In this document: piece by piece, positions 1 through 12,020 of the stretch
How positions within the stretch are numbered: the first letter of the stretch is position 1
Layout of the letters: every line of letters begins with the position of its first letter
Assembly (NCBI GenBank): GCA_020137815.1
Contig: CM035358.1
Coordinates: 4,925,488-4,989,487, forward strand
From: Hormiphora californensis
Lineage: Eukaryota; Ctenophora; Tentaculata; Cydippida; Pleurobrachiidae
DNA length: 64,000 nucleotides
Reading direction: 5' to 3'
Translations under genes and position numbers: made by a program
Notes under the pieces: model-generated
What the model saw: the letters and a program-made list of their open reading frames with translations, nothing else
Database searches by the model: none
Told to the model about the DNA's origin: nothing

Positions 1-665
1 ATGGCTCTCCCTAACCCAGTCTCCAGCATGCCTCTCTCTCTAACCCAGTCTCCAGGATGCCTCTCTCCCTAACCCAGTCTCCAGCATGCCTCTCTCCCTA
101 ACCCAGTCTCCAGCATGCCTCTCTCCCTAACCCAGTCTCCAGCATGCCTCTCCCTAACCCAGTCTCCAGCATGCCTCTCTCCCTAACCCAGTCGCCAGCA
201 TGGCTCTCCCTAACCCAGTCTCCAGCATGCCTCTCTCTCTAACCCAGTCTCCAGGATGCCTCTCTCCCTAACCCAGTCTCCAGCATGCCTCTCTCCCTAA
301 CCCAGTCTCCAGCATGCCTCTCTCCCTAACCCAGTCTCCAGCATGCCTCTCTCCCTAACCCAGTCTCCAGCATGCCTCTCTCCCTAACCCAGTCTCCAGC
401 ATGCCTCTCTCCCTAACCCAGTCTCCAGCATGCCTCTCTCCCTAACCCAGTCGCCAGCATGGCTCTCCCTAACCCAGTCTCCAGCATGCCTCTCTCTCTA
501 ACCCAGTCTCCAGCATGCCTCTCCCTAACCCAGTCTCCAGGATGCCTCTCCCTAACCCAGTCGCCAGCATGCCTCTCTCTCTAACCCAGTCTCCAGCATG
601 CCTCTCTCCCTAACCCAGTCTCCAGCATGCCTCTCTCCCTAACCCATTCTCCAGCATGCGTCTCT
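1..665. repeat. 29-bp minisatellite (about 22 copies)
   Basis: Tandem array of a 29-bp unit containing CCCTAACCCAGTCTCCAGC followed by a C/T-rich stretch. Some units are 26 bp, having lost a CTC, and carry TCGCCAGCATGG instead of TCTCCAGCATGC. The array probably began before the window. Every unit contains CCCTAACCC, which resembles telomeric repeat, but the rest of the unit does not. No coding role is seen. Confidence 0.95.
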
Positions 666-1753
666 CTCTCCACAGTCCATATGCATACTGCATTCCTAAT
701 CCTATTCGCACCTGCTGGAATATGTATTAGTCTCTCTCTACCACCTCCATCTTTCTTACACATCTATCTTACTCTCACACCTCAACCTCTATCACTAAAG
801 AGAGACATGTCTGTAGATGTTGGTCCTTCTCAACTCTTTCCCTATCTCTCTCTCTCTCTAACTTTCTCTTTCGCTCTCTATCCTTCAACCGTCAGGCTCT
901 TTAACTCATTTGATACATGTTATACTACGACAGATGGTGTAGTTACTATTTCTGGTACTAAACTGAGGTATGGCCTGTGTGTACCAATCCGCTTAGCACC
1001 ACTATACAATAGAAGGAGGGAGAGTGAGTGAGTCAATAGTCAAAAGCGCATCTTTTTCTTTCGTATGACAGATATTGCTTGAAAATTTGTCACTTAACAG
1101 CGACTAAGAGGGAGAGAGAGAGACAGTTCAGACCTGGCAAAACCAATTGTACGTGTTCAGACCGTGTCTAATCACTTTCTACATCTTAACTGTACTGTTT
1201 ATACAGTGGAAAGAGAGGCTCCGTCTGAACAGTATAATCAGGACTGCTGGAATACAGGGAAGGTAGGGTATAACATAAAGCTCCGGTTTGTTACATAATT
1301 ACTGTGCGTAGTACGTTTATGCAGAGCATTAGTATTTAGTTTCTATCTTTATCTTCTATCTCGTTGTTATGTAGTGGCTATTGAATCCCTTTCTCTCTGC
1401 TATAGTTCTTCCCCTCTCTCTCCTATAGTTCTTCCCCTCTCTCTCTCCCATAGTTCTTCCCCTCTCTCTCTCCCACTGTATATCTCCTCTTCTTTTTCTT
1501 TAGCCCCTATCCTTCTTTAGGTCCTTCTCTTCTTTAGGTCCTTCCCACACCAAATGACGGCTAGCAAGGCCTTTATACGAATGACGGCTGAAACCTGCGT
1601 TTATTGTACATCACCATAAAGATCCTAGTCTCCCTACCCCTCTCTCTCCCACCTTCCTCTCTCTGCCCTCTGGATGTATACAGTGAGCTTAAATAGATAC
1701 CCCTCGGCCTCGTTTCTAATTCGATGCTTGAGCCTTTGATATATTCTCCATAT
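666..1753. other. Non-coding stretch, pyrimidine-rich
   Basis: No exon or RNA gene was recognised here. Positions about 1400-1480 hold three to four copies of a roughly 28-bp C/T-rich unit built on the motif atagttcttcccctctctct. Open frames here are low-complexity and look accidental. Confidence 0.6.
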
Positions 1754-2577
1754 GGGGGGGGGGACATGTTAATTGTTAATAAATCACCTCTTTTTTTCGA
1801 TTTTGTTAATTAACGTTAATTAACAAAATTAACAAAATTAACAAATGCTAAAAGACTGTTCTTATTGGTTAATAATACGACTTTAACTGGTTTAATTTTA
1901 TAGTTTAATGAATTATTTAACACATATATACCCAAACAAGGCCTTTTCCGATAACCAAAGTCCGACATACAGGTTTTTTGGCTCAAAATCGATAAAATTC
2001 CAAAAGTTACAAATATTTCAATTTAGCGTATAAAATCTCACTCTAACGTAATTTTTAAATTGGTAATCGATTCTTTGGACGTAATAAGATGATGTACAAC
2101 GTTACTGTTGAAAAAAGAAATAAAATTTTCCCAAAATCAATTTTTTGGTCAAGGATTGAAAATTTGCTTCGCTACAAATCCTTGTGTTTTTTTAGAAAAA
2201 TTTATTTTTGGGATATTTTTCGTTTTAAGGTAAATTCATGAGTCTTATTTAGTTTTTAGGATGCGAAAATGTGGATTAGTGTCATTTGACTTCAATTGCG
2301 GTTTAGTTTGGCTAGTATTTATTAACATTTACAAAATGGAATAAATCGCTGTAGAAAAGCCGTAATAGAGGTAGTAGGGGTATGTAAATCGTACAGAATG
2401 AACAACTTTGCTCGCAGAACAAGTGTTAAATACTAAAAATACGTGCTAAAGGGGATTTAGATGACATAAATGGCATTTGTTAACATTTGTTAACTTTTTG
2501 TTAATTTGTTAATAAATCACCTGTTTTCTCGATGTTAATATTAACAAAGTTAACAAAATTAACATGTCCCCCCCCCC
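1754..2577. mobile_element. Non-autonomous G-tract-capped transposon (element A)
   Basis: An 824-bp element bounded by the 8-bp target-site duplication CTCCATAT (1746-1753 and 2578-2585). The ends are exact inverted copies: ten G, then ACATGTTAAT at the left; ATTAACATGT, then ten C at the right. Each end also carries the shared motif TTAATAAATCACCT, and GTTAAT repeats followed by ATTAAC repeats, so each end can fold as a hairpin. There is no transposase. The 8-bp duplication is of hAT length, but the G-tract terminus is not a typical hAT end, so the superfamily is open. Confidence 0.88.
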
Positions 2578-2599
2578 CTCCATATCAATGATCTCCCAT

Positions 2600-2603
<4 letters not shown>

Positions 2604-2683
<80 letters not shown>
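2604..2683. repeat. (GA)n microsatellite
   Basis: About 80 bp of pure GA dinucleotide just upstream of the 7TM gene. A second GA run (about 3403-3454) lies in that gene's second intron. Confidence 0.95.
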
Positions 2684-2688
<5 letters not shown>

Positions 2689-2957
2689 TTTCTCTCTCTT
2701 TCAGTTAGAAGCTTGATACTTATCTCCCAGCATGCCTTGTGATCTTGAGAATGGGACAGCTGTAGTGAGACAGTGATCACTTAAATTGCTTTCTTTAATT
2801 GATACCTCTCTCACCATGATACTTTGTAGCATCTCATTTCCCTATCCCACGATAAACTCTCCTTGCCTTGCTCGACCCTATCTCACCGCGCCCGCCGCCC
2901 CGCACGATTTACAAATGTAAAGGAGGGTTAGGTTAACTTAACAACACTCTCCCAGGA

Positions 2958-3402
2958 ATGACCCAACTTTTATCCATTCCCATTGGTGTCCTATACCTTC
3001 TCCTACTTCTCGTGGGTGTTCCCCTCCTCCTGCTGTGCAAGTTCCACTTTTGCTGCCGAAGCGATCTCTCCTCATTCCTCTACTCCGGGGGTTGCTCCAT
3101 TGATCTTGTCCTCCTCTTTCTATCAATACCGACTTGTGAGTATACAATCCCTCCATTCTTGCGGCTCCTAACATTTGATTGATTCTCGCTATACCGGTGC
3201 TTTCCAACTAAACTAACTCTTCAACAGGTGTTTCTTATCTAATAGGCGCACCGTTTCTCTACTCCCTGGACGGATTTTGTAACTTTCACGGTTACCTATT
3301 TTCTGTTTTCACCGCTTCATCTGTATTCTACGGGTGCATGATCGTTGGACTGAAAACTGTTTTTCTGGCAAAGCCTTTTTTAAAGGTAAGACATAAGGAG
3401 AC

Positions 3403-3458
<56 letters not shown>

Positions 3459-4357
3459 CAAAGAGATAGAGAGAGAGAGAGAGAGATCCACACTGAATGG
3501 ATAAATACCCATTATGCCTCATCTGTTTATTTAGTGGCTACACCATCACACTAAACGATCATTAACTACATAAATACACTGTATAACATCTCTCCTCCCT
3601 CCTTTTTATTGCCCTCTAGATTTCTCTCTTTCCTAAGAGAGAATCTCTCCACTCTCAAGCCGATCTTAAGGTCAAAGGGGGCGGGGGTCGAGGAAAGAAA
3701 AATTTCGTAGTCAGGTCTTCGTATCGAGCCGGACCTAGAAGTGACTATTTAGACACCGCCATCGCTAAACCTTTCCAATTCCACTATTTGCAGGTTGAGC
3801 GGCACGTGATTGGAGGATTTTGTATAGCCCAAGCATTTCTCCAGATCATTCTCTCCTCTCTACTCTTCTGGACTGGATCTCCAGGGTTCACAGAGGTAAC
3901 GACCACCTGTACTACTACCAGCATCCTACATAAGGCAATCACCCTGGCAACCCACTCCCTAGCAACGGTTGCTATGCTGGGATGTATGGTGGTCGTTTTG
4001 AGGGAGATAAGGGCAACAAGACGTGTTAAAGGCCGGGTTTGGAGCCTTACCCCCACTGTACTTTGCATGTACCCTGCATTCCAAGACAGGTTCATTGATC
4101 AGAAGGTTATTGACAGAAGGCGGTGTTCAGTTAATATGGTGATTTTTGGAACTCTCTTCCTCGTTACCAAGACGATAGCGGCTGTGTTTTGGGTTGCACC
4201 ACAGTTGCCATGGTCACGACATTTAATTATTTTTTGGGTCATTGGCTCAGTGGGAAATGGGGTGTTCTTTGCTGTCAGGTTGAGGAAATTCCAGAAGTTT
4301 GTCCTGGACCACTTGAGAAGAATTTTTGTGAGACTTAGAATTCCGGTTTATTTTTAA
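2958..4357 (+). CDS. Seven-transmembrane receptor-like protein
   Basis: Three exons, 2958-3135, 3246-3385 and 3794-4357, join in phase with GT..AG borders to give 293 residues. Hydrophobic segments in order: residues about 5-26; about 48-62; the segment after CNFHGYLFSVF in exon 2; VIGGFCIAQAF and following in exon 3; the THSLATVAMLGCMVVV segment; MVIFGTLFLVTKTIAAVFW; and a last one around LIIFWVIGSVGNGVFFAV. Basic loops (REIRATRRVKGR; RLRKFQKF) after helices 5 and 7 suit the cytosolic side, and a Cys before the third helix plus Cys in the next outer loop suit a GPCR disulphide. I see no DRY or NPxxY motif and cannot assign a class. The gene ends about 200 bp from the convergent RS-rich gene. 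The start is the first Met of the exon 1 frame; an upstream exon cannot be excluded. Confidence 0.7.
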
Positions 4358-4561
4358 GAGGGTGTCAGTATGTATGTCAGTCTATCGATTATTTTCAGTT
4401 GAGATTTATTTTTGGCAAACTTACGTATTTCTCCTCTTTTCGCTGAAAAACAAAACAAGGGGTTAGGTAAACGGTTTGGTGACAGTATCTTCCTCATCCC
4501 AGCCTATTTTCTCACCGGGGCTAATGCAAGTTGGTTGGAGCATCAACACAACGTGTTTTGT

Positions 4562-5530
4562 TTAGAGAGAGGGTTGAACCCCCCTCGATGTTATTATTAT
4601 ATTCACCTTGCGAGAGGAGCTGGAAGATCCCTTAGACGAGGATGTGGTATTAGCAGCAAGCTGGGCAGCATTGAATATATCCTGTCGGAGAACGGGATCT
4701 TGGAGGAGTGATGCCAATCTGCTTTGTTGGCTCTGGTACTCTCGGACGTAGTCCATGTACGACTGAGGAGTGAGTTAGAATATAAAAGACGACTATAATA
4801 ATAGGAGTTGGGAAGGTAGTAATGAAATTTGAGGGACAATAAAGATATCACGTAGATAGAACTTCGACATTTTGAAGTAGATCTTGTCCCAAAATATTAT
4901 TTCTTACCCCATGTAGAAGAATATCTTTAGCAGATCCTTTGTCACCACCACTACCTCTCTCACTCCTCTCACCCCCTCGATCTCCACCCCTATCTCTCCG
5001 ATCATTTGGACTCCTGCTCCTTCGTCGAGTATTGTTATCCCTGTCGAGATTCCTCCCTCCCCCAGCTCCCCAGGCCCTCCTGTTCCCCCTTTCGTCCCGA
5101 TCACCGCCCTCTCGCCTTCCCCTTTCCTCTCGGTGCCCTGTGAAAATGAGAGTTAGAAATAAAAAATTGAGGAACCAATCGGAGCATGTCAAGGGCTATC
5201 TATAGCCCAAACTCGTAATATAAAGGAGTATCTGTCAGAGCATTGGCCTGACCCTATTCTTATTTCTCTCGGAGCGCTCTAGAACTTTGGTCAGAGCATT
5301 GGCCTGACAGAGGAGTATAAAAAACACCCCCCTGCTCTTGCACACACAACTCACGAGAAGGTCGGTGGTGAGTTGGATCAGATCTCCTGGGAGCAGGATC
5401 AGATCTCCTTGTAGGACCAGGTCTGTTGTCCCTTCTCTTCCTCTCCTCCCTGTTCCCTAACCTGTCTTCCATGGGGGCTCGAGAGGGTCGGTTTGTGCCA
5501 GGAGGTGCTGGTTCTCCTCCATCAAAGTAC
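4562..5530 (-). CDS. RS/RG-rich basic protein, 3' part
   Basis: Three minus-strand exons are visible: 5530-5355, 5137-4908 and 4762-4607 (or read through to a stop at 4562 if the last intron is retained). They encode a low-complexity chain: NRPSRAPMEDRLGNREERKR, then RG/RE/RD repeats with RRRSRSPNDRRDRGGDRGG, then a helical segment (DYVREYQSQQSRLASLLQDP) and a serine run. RS and RGG repeats are typical of nuclear RNA-binding or splicing-associated proteins. No folded domain is seen and I do not recognise the family. The 5' end is not found; the next 300 bp upstream lead into a transposon. A 79-bp MITE sits in the intron between the first two exons. Confidence 0.5.
5232..5310. mobile_element. 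79-bp MITE (family G, copy 1)
   Basis: Begins CTGTCAGAGCATTGGCCTG and ends CATTGGCCTGACAG. Flanked by a perfect 8-bp duplication, AGGAGTAT, at 5224-5231 and 5311-5318. It lies in an intron of the RS-rich gene. A second copy is at 37561-37649. Confidence 0.8.
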
Positions 5531-5866
5531 CTGAAGGGGAGGGGGGTGTTTAAAATACATAATATAAAGTGGGCGGTGCGGTGAAACATAAATAAGCCGG
5601 GATTAGAGAACGGGGGAGGGGGATTTCGTACGTGACTAAAACCACTGTTTACGTAAAGTAACGAAAATAGCAGAAGACGTCATGGCCAGTCCCAGTGCAA
5701 ATGGACAATTCATTCTCATAACAAAAACAATGGGTAAAGGCTGGAGATAAACATAGTTTAAACCAGTTCATTGTCTCGACCACGTACAGCAGCTTCATTG
5801 TTTAGGCCACGTTCATTTCCTAGAAGGCTATTGATAGTAGTTCTGAGAGATAGAAGGCCCTAGTAG
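5531..5866. other. Intergenic stretch before element B
   Basis: I see no exon in these 336 bp. They may include the 5' end or promoter of the RS-rich gene on the minus strand, but no start could be fixed. Confidence 0.4.
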
Positions 5867-6177
5867 TTCACTATGGGGGGGTCGTCATGTTAATTTTGTT
5901 AATGTTTTGTTAATTAACAAACGACCCTTGGTGAAACATTAACAAAATTAACAAAATTAACAAAAATCGCGTTTTAGATGTTTTCAGTCGGTTTATAGTT
6001 GTTTTATAGTCCTAGGCATTTGAGTCAAATGCAGGAATTATTAGATAACCATGCGAGACCTTCACTAAAAGTATGCTATAGGTCCCTAAAATCACCAAAA
6101 AAAAGTTTACCACTTAAACTTCCCCAGAACATCTCTTAATTTGGCGTTAAATGGGTCTAATTGGCTAATAATGAATT

Positions 6178-7220
6178 GGGGGGGATCCCATGGTATACTT
6201 TGGTATACTTTGGCACTTTCCACAACTTTTTCAGCGATTTTCCATATACCAAAGTATACCAAAGTATACCAAGGTATACCAAAGTATACCATAAAAATTT
6301 TGAAAAAGGTAAAATTTAAGCGATAAGTTAACATAAATGACTAAATTTGTAAAACTACATCCTTATTTCTTTATAAGTTGGTAATATAACGCTTATTAAA
6401 CCGATTTTTTCCCCGCCCGGTGAATGCCGAAGGCATTCACCCGGATGCCTTTTGTAAAAAGGCATAGGGGTTTAGAATTCGACAATTTTATTTTACATAC
6501 TAGTGAAGTGTCACGCTTTTTATGTAACGTAACCCGCTCAGTTGCGAGGGACAACAGTGTTGCTCCTTCATCAAATACTTCAATGGCACGTTTTCAGGAA
6601 ATGTGAGCCGCGCAATGTGGCACGCAATTTAGTGCTACTAAAACACAAAGATTTGTTCTATACGGTTTGAGTGATTTATAAATGATCGGAAATGTCTGTC
6701 CCGCCATGGTTATGAAAATAAAGGTTGGCGCCTGGCGGGGAAACATAGCATTATGAAACATAATGCAGTTATTCTTGTTACGTTTTTGTTACATCATCCG
6801 GCTAGTGCTTCTAGGCTTGCCACTCGGGTTCGATTCCCGGTGAAGGCAATTTTTGAAAAATTTTTGGAGACTTTACCAAATACTATTTGAACATTTTCTT
6901 GACTTTTTAAAAGTTTTTTTATCATACTCAAATGGGTCCCAATTTGTCAAACCCCAGTTTTCTGACTCACCATTTTATAGGTAATATTTTCCCTCGATTC
7001 TATGAATTTAGCCTATTTAGCACCATTGTCCAATTTTATGAGTCAAGAAAGTTTATATAAAATGTTTTAAAGCCTTAACTGTTGTAAATTAACACTTTAA
7101 AGTACTTTAAAGTTATTAAAAAGATATGGTATACTTTGGTATACTTTGGTACTTTCCACATATTTTTTTGGGATTTTCCATATACCAAAGTATACCAAAG
7201 TATACCAAAGTATACCATGG
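6178..7220. mobile_element. Nested G-tract-capped transposon (element C)
   Basis: A 1043-bp element flanked by AATGAATT (6170-6177 and 7221-7228). Ends are GGGGGGGATCCCATGGTATA and its inverse. Each end holds a module of GGTATACTTT repeats, a spacer with TTTCCA, then inverted AAAGTATACC repeats (6190-6291 and 7125-7210). The two modules are direct copies of each other and each is self-complementary. It interrupts the left arm of the large inverted repeat in element B; the right arm keeps the uninterrupted site (AATTCATT at 10402-10409). Coding capacity is nil. Confidence 0.88.
6810..6850 (+). other. tRNA-like 3' half (possible SINE or tRNA relic)
   Basis: CTCGGGTTCGATTCCCGG gives a perfect T-arm with a B-box consensus (GGTTCGATTCC). 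No matching acceptor 5' strand, D-arm or A box is evident upstream, so this is at best a relic within the nested element. It may be chance. Confidence 0.3.
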
Positions 7221-10200
7221 GATCCCCCCCAATGAATTCAAAATTCAAAATCGTCGTAGAAGGTCGTAATTGGTCGCAATCGTTCAGAAATATTATTCTA
7301 ATCATCTTTAAATCATGATAGTGACCCAATTATGTAAAATTGGTGCCTTATTTGGTGTTAATTTGGTCAAATTGGGTCTAAATTGAGCAAAAATTCAAAA
7401 TCGTTGTAGACGGTCGTGGTTGGTCGCAATCGTTCAGAAATATTATTCTTATCACCTTTAATACATATTAGTGACTCAGCTCTGCCAAATTGGTGCGTAG
7501 TTGGCCCTAATTGGGCCTAATTGGCTATAAGCTAAGCTTTTTTATGTTAAAACAAGAATGTCAATATTCGCCCTGACTGGGGAAACAATTTGAAACATCA
7601 AAATTCCTTCACCAACGTGTCCCTAAGGGTCTTCTGGAACACCTCTGAGCTTTGTTGCTTGCGGGTTGAGGGGCAACATGGTCATTTCCGGGTGTGTGTG
7701 CCACCTGTAACTTCAGGCAGAGCCTAATATTGTAAATAATTTTAGAATTAGAGTAGAGATTAAAATCAGGATACTAAAGTATGTAGTGAGGGGGTAGACA
7801 GTACTAGTCTACACTGTCTACTAGACACCCATGAAAAGTTCCTATCTCATTTGGTTAATTAGATAATTAGATGTATGCATATCCGTGTTTCATGGCTTAA
7901 AAAGGTCATACTATGACCGAACATGTTATGTGGCTTAGATCAGACCTGTGAATGATCCTGAGGCCCTGCTTGATACCCCTCATGCCCTACTAGATACCTT
8001 TCAGATGTAGCTAGAAACCTCTAAATCCCTACTAGGAACCACTCAGACCCCACCAGATACCCCTCAGAGTCTACAAGATGCCCCTGAGATTCTACTAAGT
8101 ACCCTTCAGACCCCATAAAATGCCCCTTTAAGAGTTGAGACCCTTCTAGATACCCCTCCGAGCATCCTAGATACCCATATTATAGTTCTAGACACTCCTT
8201 AGACCCTGCTAGATATCACTCAGATCTTTATAGATAGGTACCTCTTAGACCCTGCTATAATAATATTGCCCGGCCGAGACAGATATTAATAAGGGGACTC
8301 TTAGGACTTAGACCCATAGATACTACTACAACGGCTGATTTTCTCCCATAAATTCATGGCCCATAGATACTACTACAACGGCTGATTTTCTCCCATAAAT
8401 TCATGGCTTAAAAAGGTCATACTATGACCGAACATGTTATGTGGCTTAGATCAGACCTGTGAATGATACCCCTAATGCCCTACTAGATACCTTTTATCAC
8501 TTGGTCACTAAAACAAATGTTAAAATACCCTGGGGCACGCCGTGCCCCTCCCCCCCCCCCCCCCCGATGATCATTGCTATTCGATTGTTGGATATGGATA
8601 ATTTAGCAATAGCAGGCACAGAGTTAATAATTATTGCCACGAGCAGTCAGATGGACAGATAGACAGGCAGACGGAAAGACGGACATAAAGACAGATAGAC
8701 AGACAGATAGGCTGATCTCTCCCTCTCTATCCATCTAACTCTTCTTTGCCTCAGCTCGATATAACCATTATGAAAAACAAAGCCATTAGCTTTGGCACGC
8801 CGATGCTTGAGTAAGAGACACATAAAAGAATGGAGAGATAATCCAAGGCAAAGAACGGACACGTCAGAGATGGCTAGTCACGGAGTGAGAGATATGGAGA
8901 GACTATAGAGAAAAAAGAGAGATAAAGATAAAGGGAGAGGGTCAACTCAAGCTCAACAATCGAGCATATCATACAACTTGAACAACTTTATATTTTCCCT
9001 GCCCAGATGATCGTTTTAGCACGTGTGCTCTGATTTTTAGACTAGTATGGGAGTTGGTAGCTAATATCGCTTTCTTCCCGGTGCATAATATTGATCCTTG
9101 TCAAGAGCCGTTCTTTTTTCTTCTAAATGCAGCATACAAACGAGAGTGTGTGAGAGAGAAAGAGAGTGAGAGAGAAGGAGTTTTGGACATCAGTAATATC
9201 ATGCAGTTGAATATTTTACCAAAACATGAGTTGACTTCAACGCTAAATAGTGTGGAATAGTCGTTAGTAGAGACATACCCAGAGGCATTTATGGGAGAAA
9301 ATCAGCCGTTGTAGTAGTATCTATGGGTCTAAGTCCTAAGAGTCCCCTTATTAATATCTGTCTCGGCCGGGCAATATTATTATAGCAGGGTCTAAGAGGT
9401 ACCTATCTATAAAGATCTGAGTGATATCTAGCAGGGTCTAAGGAGTGTCTAGAACTATAATATGGGTATCTAGGATGCTCGGAGGGGTATCTAGAAGGGT
9501 CTCAACTCTTAAAGGGGCATTTTATGGGGTCTGAAGGGTACTTAGTAGAATCTCAGGGGCATCTTGTAGACTCTGAGGGGTATCTGGTGGGGTCTGAGTG
9601 GTTCCTAGTAGGGATTTAGAGGTTTCTAGCTACATCTGAAAGGTATCTAGTAGGGCATGAGGGGTATCAAGCAGGGCCTCAGGATCATTCACAGGTCTGA
9701 TCTAAGCCACATAACATGTTCGGTCATAGTATGACCTTTTTAAGCCATGAAACACGGATATGCATACATCTAATTATCTAATTAACCAAATGAGATAGGA
9801 ACTTTTCATGGGTGTCTAGTAGACAGTGTAGACTAGTACTGTCTACCCCCTCACTACATACTTTAGTATCCTGATTTTAATCTCTACTCTAATTCTAAAA
9901 TTATTTACAATATTAGGCTCTGCCTGAAGTTACAGGTGGCACACACACCCGGAAATGACCATGTTGCCCCTCAACCCGCAAGCAACAAAGCTCAGAGGTG
10001 TTCCAGAAGACCCTTAGGGACACGTTGGTGAAGGAATTTTGATGTTTCAAATTGTTTCCCCAGTCAGGGCGAATATTGACATTCTTGTTTTAACATAAAA
10101 AAGCTTAGCTTATAGCCAATTAGGCCCAATTAGGGCCAACTACGCACCAATTTGGCAGAGCTGAGTCACTAATATGTTTTAAAGGTGATAAGAATAATAT

Positions 10201-10745
10201 TTCTGAACGATTGCGACCAACCACGACCGTCTACAACGATTTTGAATTTTTGCTCAATTTAGACCCAATTTGACCAAATTAACACCAAATAAGGCACCAA
10301 TTTTACATAATTGGGTCACTATCATGATTTAAAGATGATTAGAATAATATTTCTGAACGATTGCGACCAATTACGACCTTCTACAACGATATTGAATTTT
10401 GAATTCATTATTAGCCAATTAGACCCAATTAACGCCAAATTAAGAGATGTTCTGGGGAAGTTTAAGTGGTAAACTTTTTTTTGGTGATTCTAGGGACCTA
10501 TAGCATACTTTTAGTGAAGGTCTCGCATGGTTATCTAAAAATTCCTGAAACGGGCACTTTCTTACGCAAATGCCTAGGACTATTATGTGTTTTTAGGTGT
10601 GTTTAGGTGTTTCTATCATCTCCCATGGCAGATATTTCATAGCTAGGATAATTGTTTGGATTTCATCAAAGGTTTTGAGGTAAGAAAAGGGTCATTATAA
10701 CAAAGGAGGGGTATACGAGTAAAGAACACCAGTTTAATGTATAAA

Positions 10746-11902
10746 TAGTGCGGTAATATGACGAAAATTTTTCGGCATAATCGTTCTAAAGCTAATTCCA
10801 CTTCTAGGATACTCTATAGGGTCCCTAGAAACAACCCCTGAAGTTGTCGCAAGATCGGCGATAAAGAAATTGCATTAATTGGGCCTAATTGGTTACAGGG
10901 TGCTTTCAGCCTGAAGCCAAAACCATAAATACCCTTAAAATAGGAGTAGAGACAAAACCGAGGGCACTAAAGTAATCAGCGTCCTCGCATTAGTGGGGGT
11001 AGGTGCTGGAATTAAGTCTCTATCTCATCTGGTTAATTAGATAATTGGATAATCAGCTCTGCACATAGCCGTTTTTGGCCATATGGCTATAGCTATGTTA
11101 GGAAAGGAGTAGAGACAAAACCGAGGGCACTAAAATGGTCAGCGTCCTCGCATTAGTGGGGGTAGGTGCTGGAATTAAGTCTCTATCTCATTTGGTTAAT
11201 TAGTTAATTGGATAAATAGATCTGCACATAGCCGTTTTCGGCCATATGGCTGTAGCCACTTAGGAATGGTTTAGAGACATTTCATTGGTGCCATCTTGTA
11301 GACAATGGCCAAGTTATGGGGGGTCGACGTCGGACTTTTAAGCTCTATCTCCAACCGTTTAGCCGTTATTTGGCTTTAAAGGTGCTCAAAATGAGCAAAA
11401 AACGGTAAAAAGCCCGATTTTGAGCACCTTAAAAACCAAATAACGGCTAAACGGTTGGAGATAGAGCATAAAAGTCCGACGTATACCACCCACAACTTGG
11501 CCATTGTCTACAAGATGGCACCCGTGAAATGTCTCTAAACCATTCCTAAGTGGCTATAGCCATATGGCCGAAAACGGCTATGTGCAGATCTAATTATCCA
11601 ATTAACTAATTAACCAGATGAGATAGAGACTTAATTCCAGCACCTACCCCCACTAATGCGAGGACGCTGATCACTTTAGTGCCCTCGGTTTTGTCTATAC
11701 TCCTATTTTAAGGGTACTTATGGTTTTGGCTTCAGGCTGAAAGCACCCCCTGTAACCAATTAGGCCCAATTAAGGCAAGTTCTTCATCGCCGATCTTGCG
11801 ACAACTTCAGGGATTGATTCTAGGGACCCTATAGAGTACCCTAGAAGTGGAATTAGCTTTAGAACGATTATGCCGAAAAATTTTCGTCATATTACCGCAC
11901 TA
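10746..11902. repeat. Second foldback repeat inside element B
   Basis: Arms about 10746-11385 and 11392-11902 are reverse complements that meet near 11390 (GAGCAAAAAACGGTAAAAAG centre). The left arm carries a tandem duplication of about 155 bp beginning at GGAGTAGAGACAAAACCGAG (10943 and 11104) that the right arm has only once. Confidence 0.88.
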
Positions 11903-11954
11903 GTGGCGGGTCAAAAAAATTCACAAAAAAATTCAAAAAAATTTTTGGGGAAAA

Positions 11955-12020
11955 AATCCTGCCACTAAATCGGGGTGCCACTAAATCGGGGGCCATTAAA
12001 TCGGGGTCCGACTGTATATC
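11955..12020. mobile_element. Pogo/Tigger-like terminus relic
   Basis: Three short copies of CACTAAATCGGGGT-type sequence end in ggggtccgactgta, the complement of TACAGTCGGACCCCGATTTA found at 39474. A TA-flanked CAGTCnnACCCCGATTTA end resembles terminal repeats of pogo-like elements (family knowledge). No partner end was located. Confidence 0.45.

Larger units (their letters stand above)
6008..10583. repeat. Large inverted repeat inside element B
   Basis: Left arm 6008-8353 (interrupted by the nested element at 6178-7220) and right arm 9288-10583 are reverse complements. Long stretches such as 7561-7800 against 9830-10082 differ at only a few positions by eye. The roughly 930-bp spacer (8354-9287) holds a second partial direct copy of arm sequence (8345-8490), a C-tract at about 8549 and low-complexity DNA. 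High arm identity points to recent origin or ongoing homogenisation. Confidence 0.9.

Noticed and set aside
4412-4711. 99-codon plus-strand frame after the 7TM gene
   Set aside because: It overlaps an exon of the minus-strand RS-rich gene and has no splice or domain support.
6424-6606. 60-codon frame inside the nested transposon as a transposase remnant
   Set aside because: Too short, and no catalytic or DNA-binding motif is visible.
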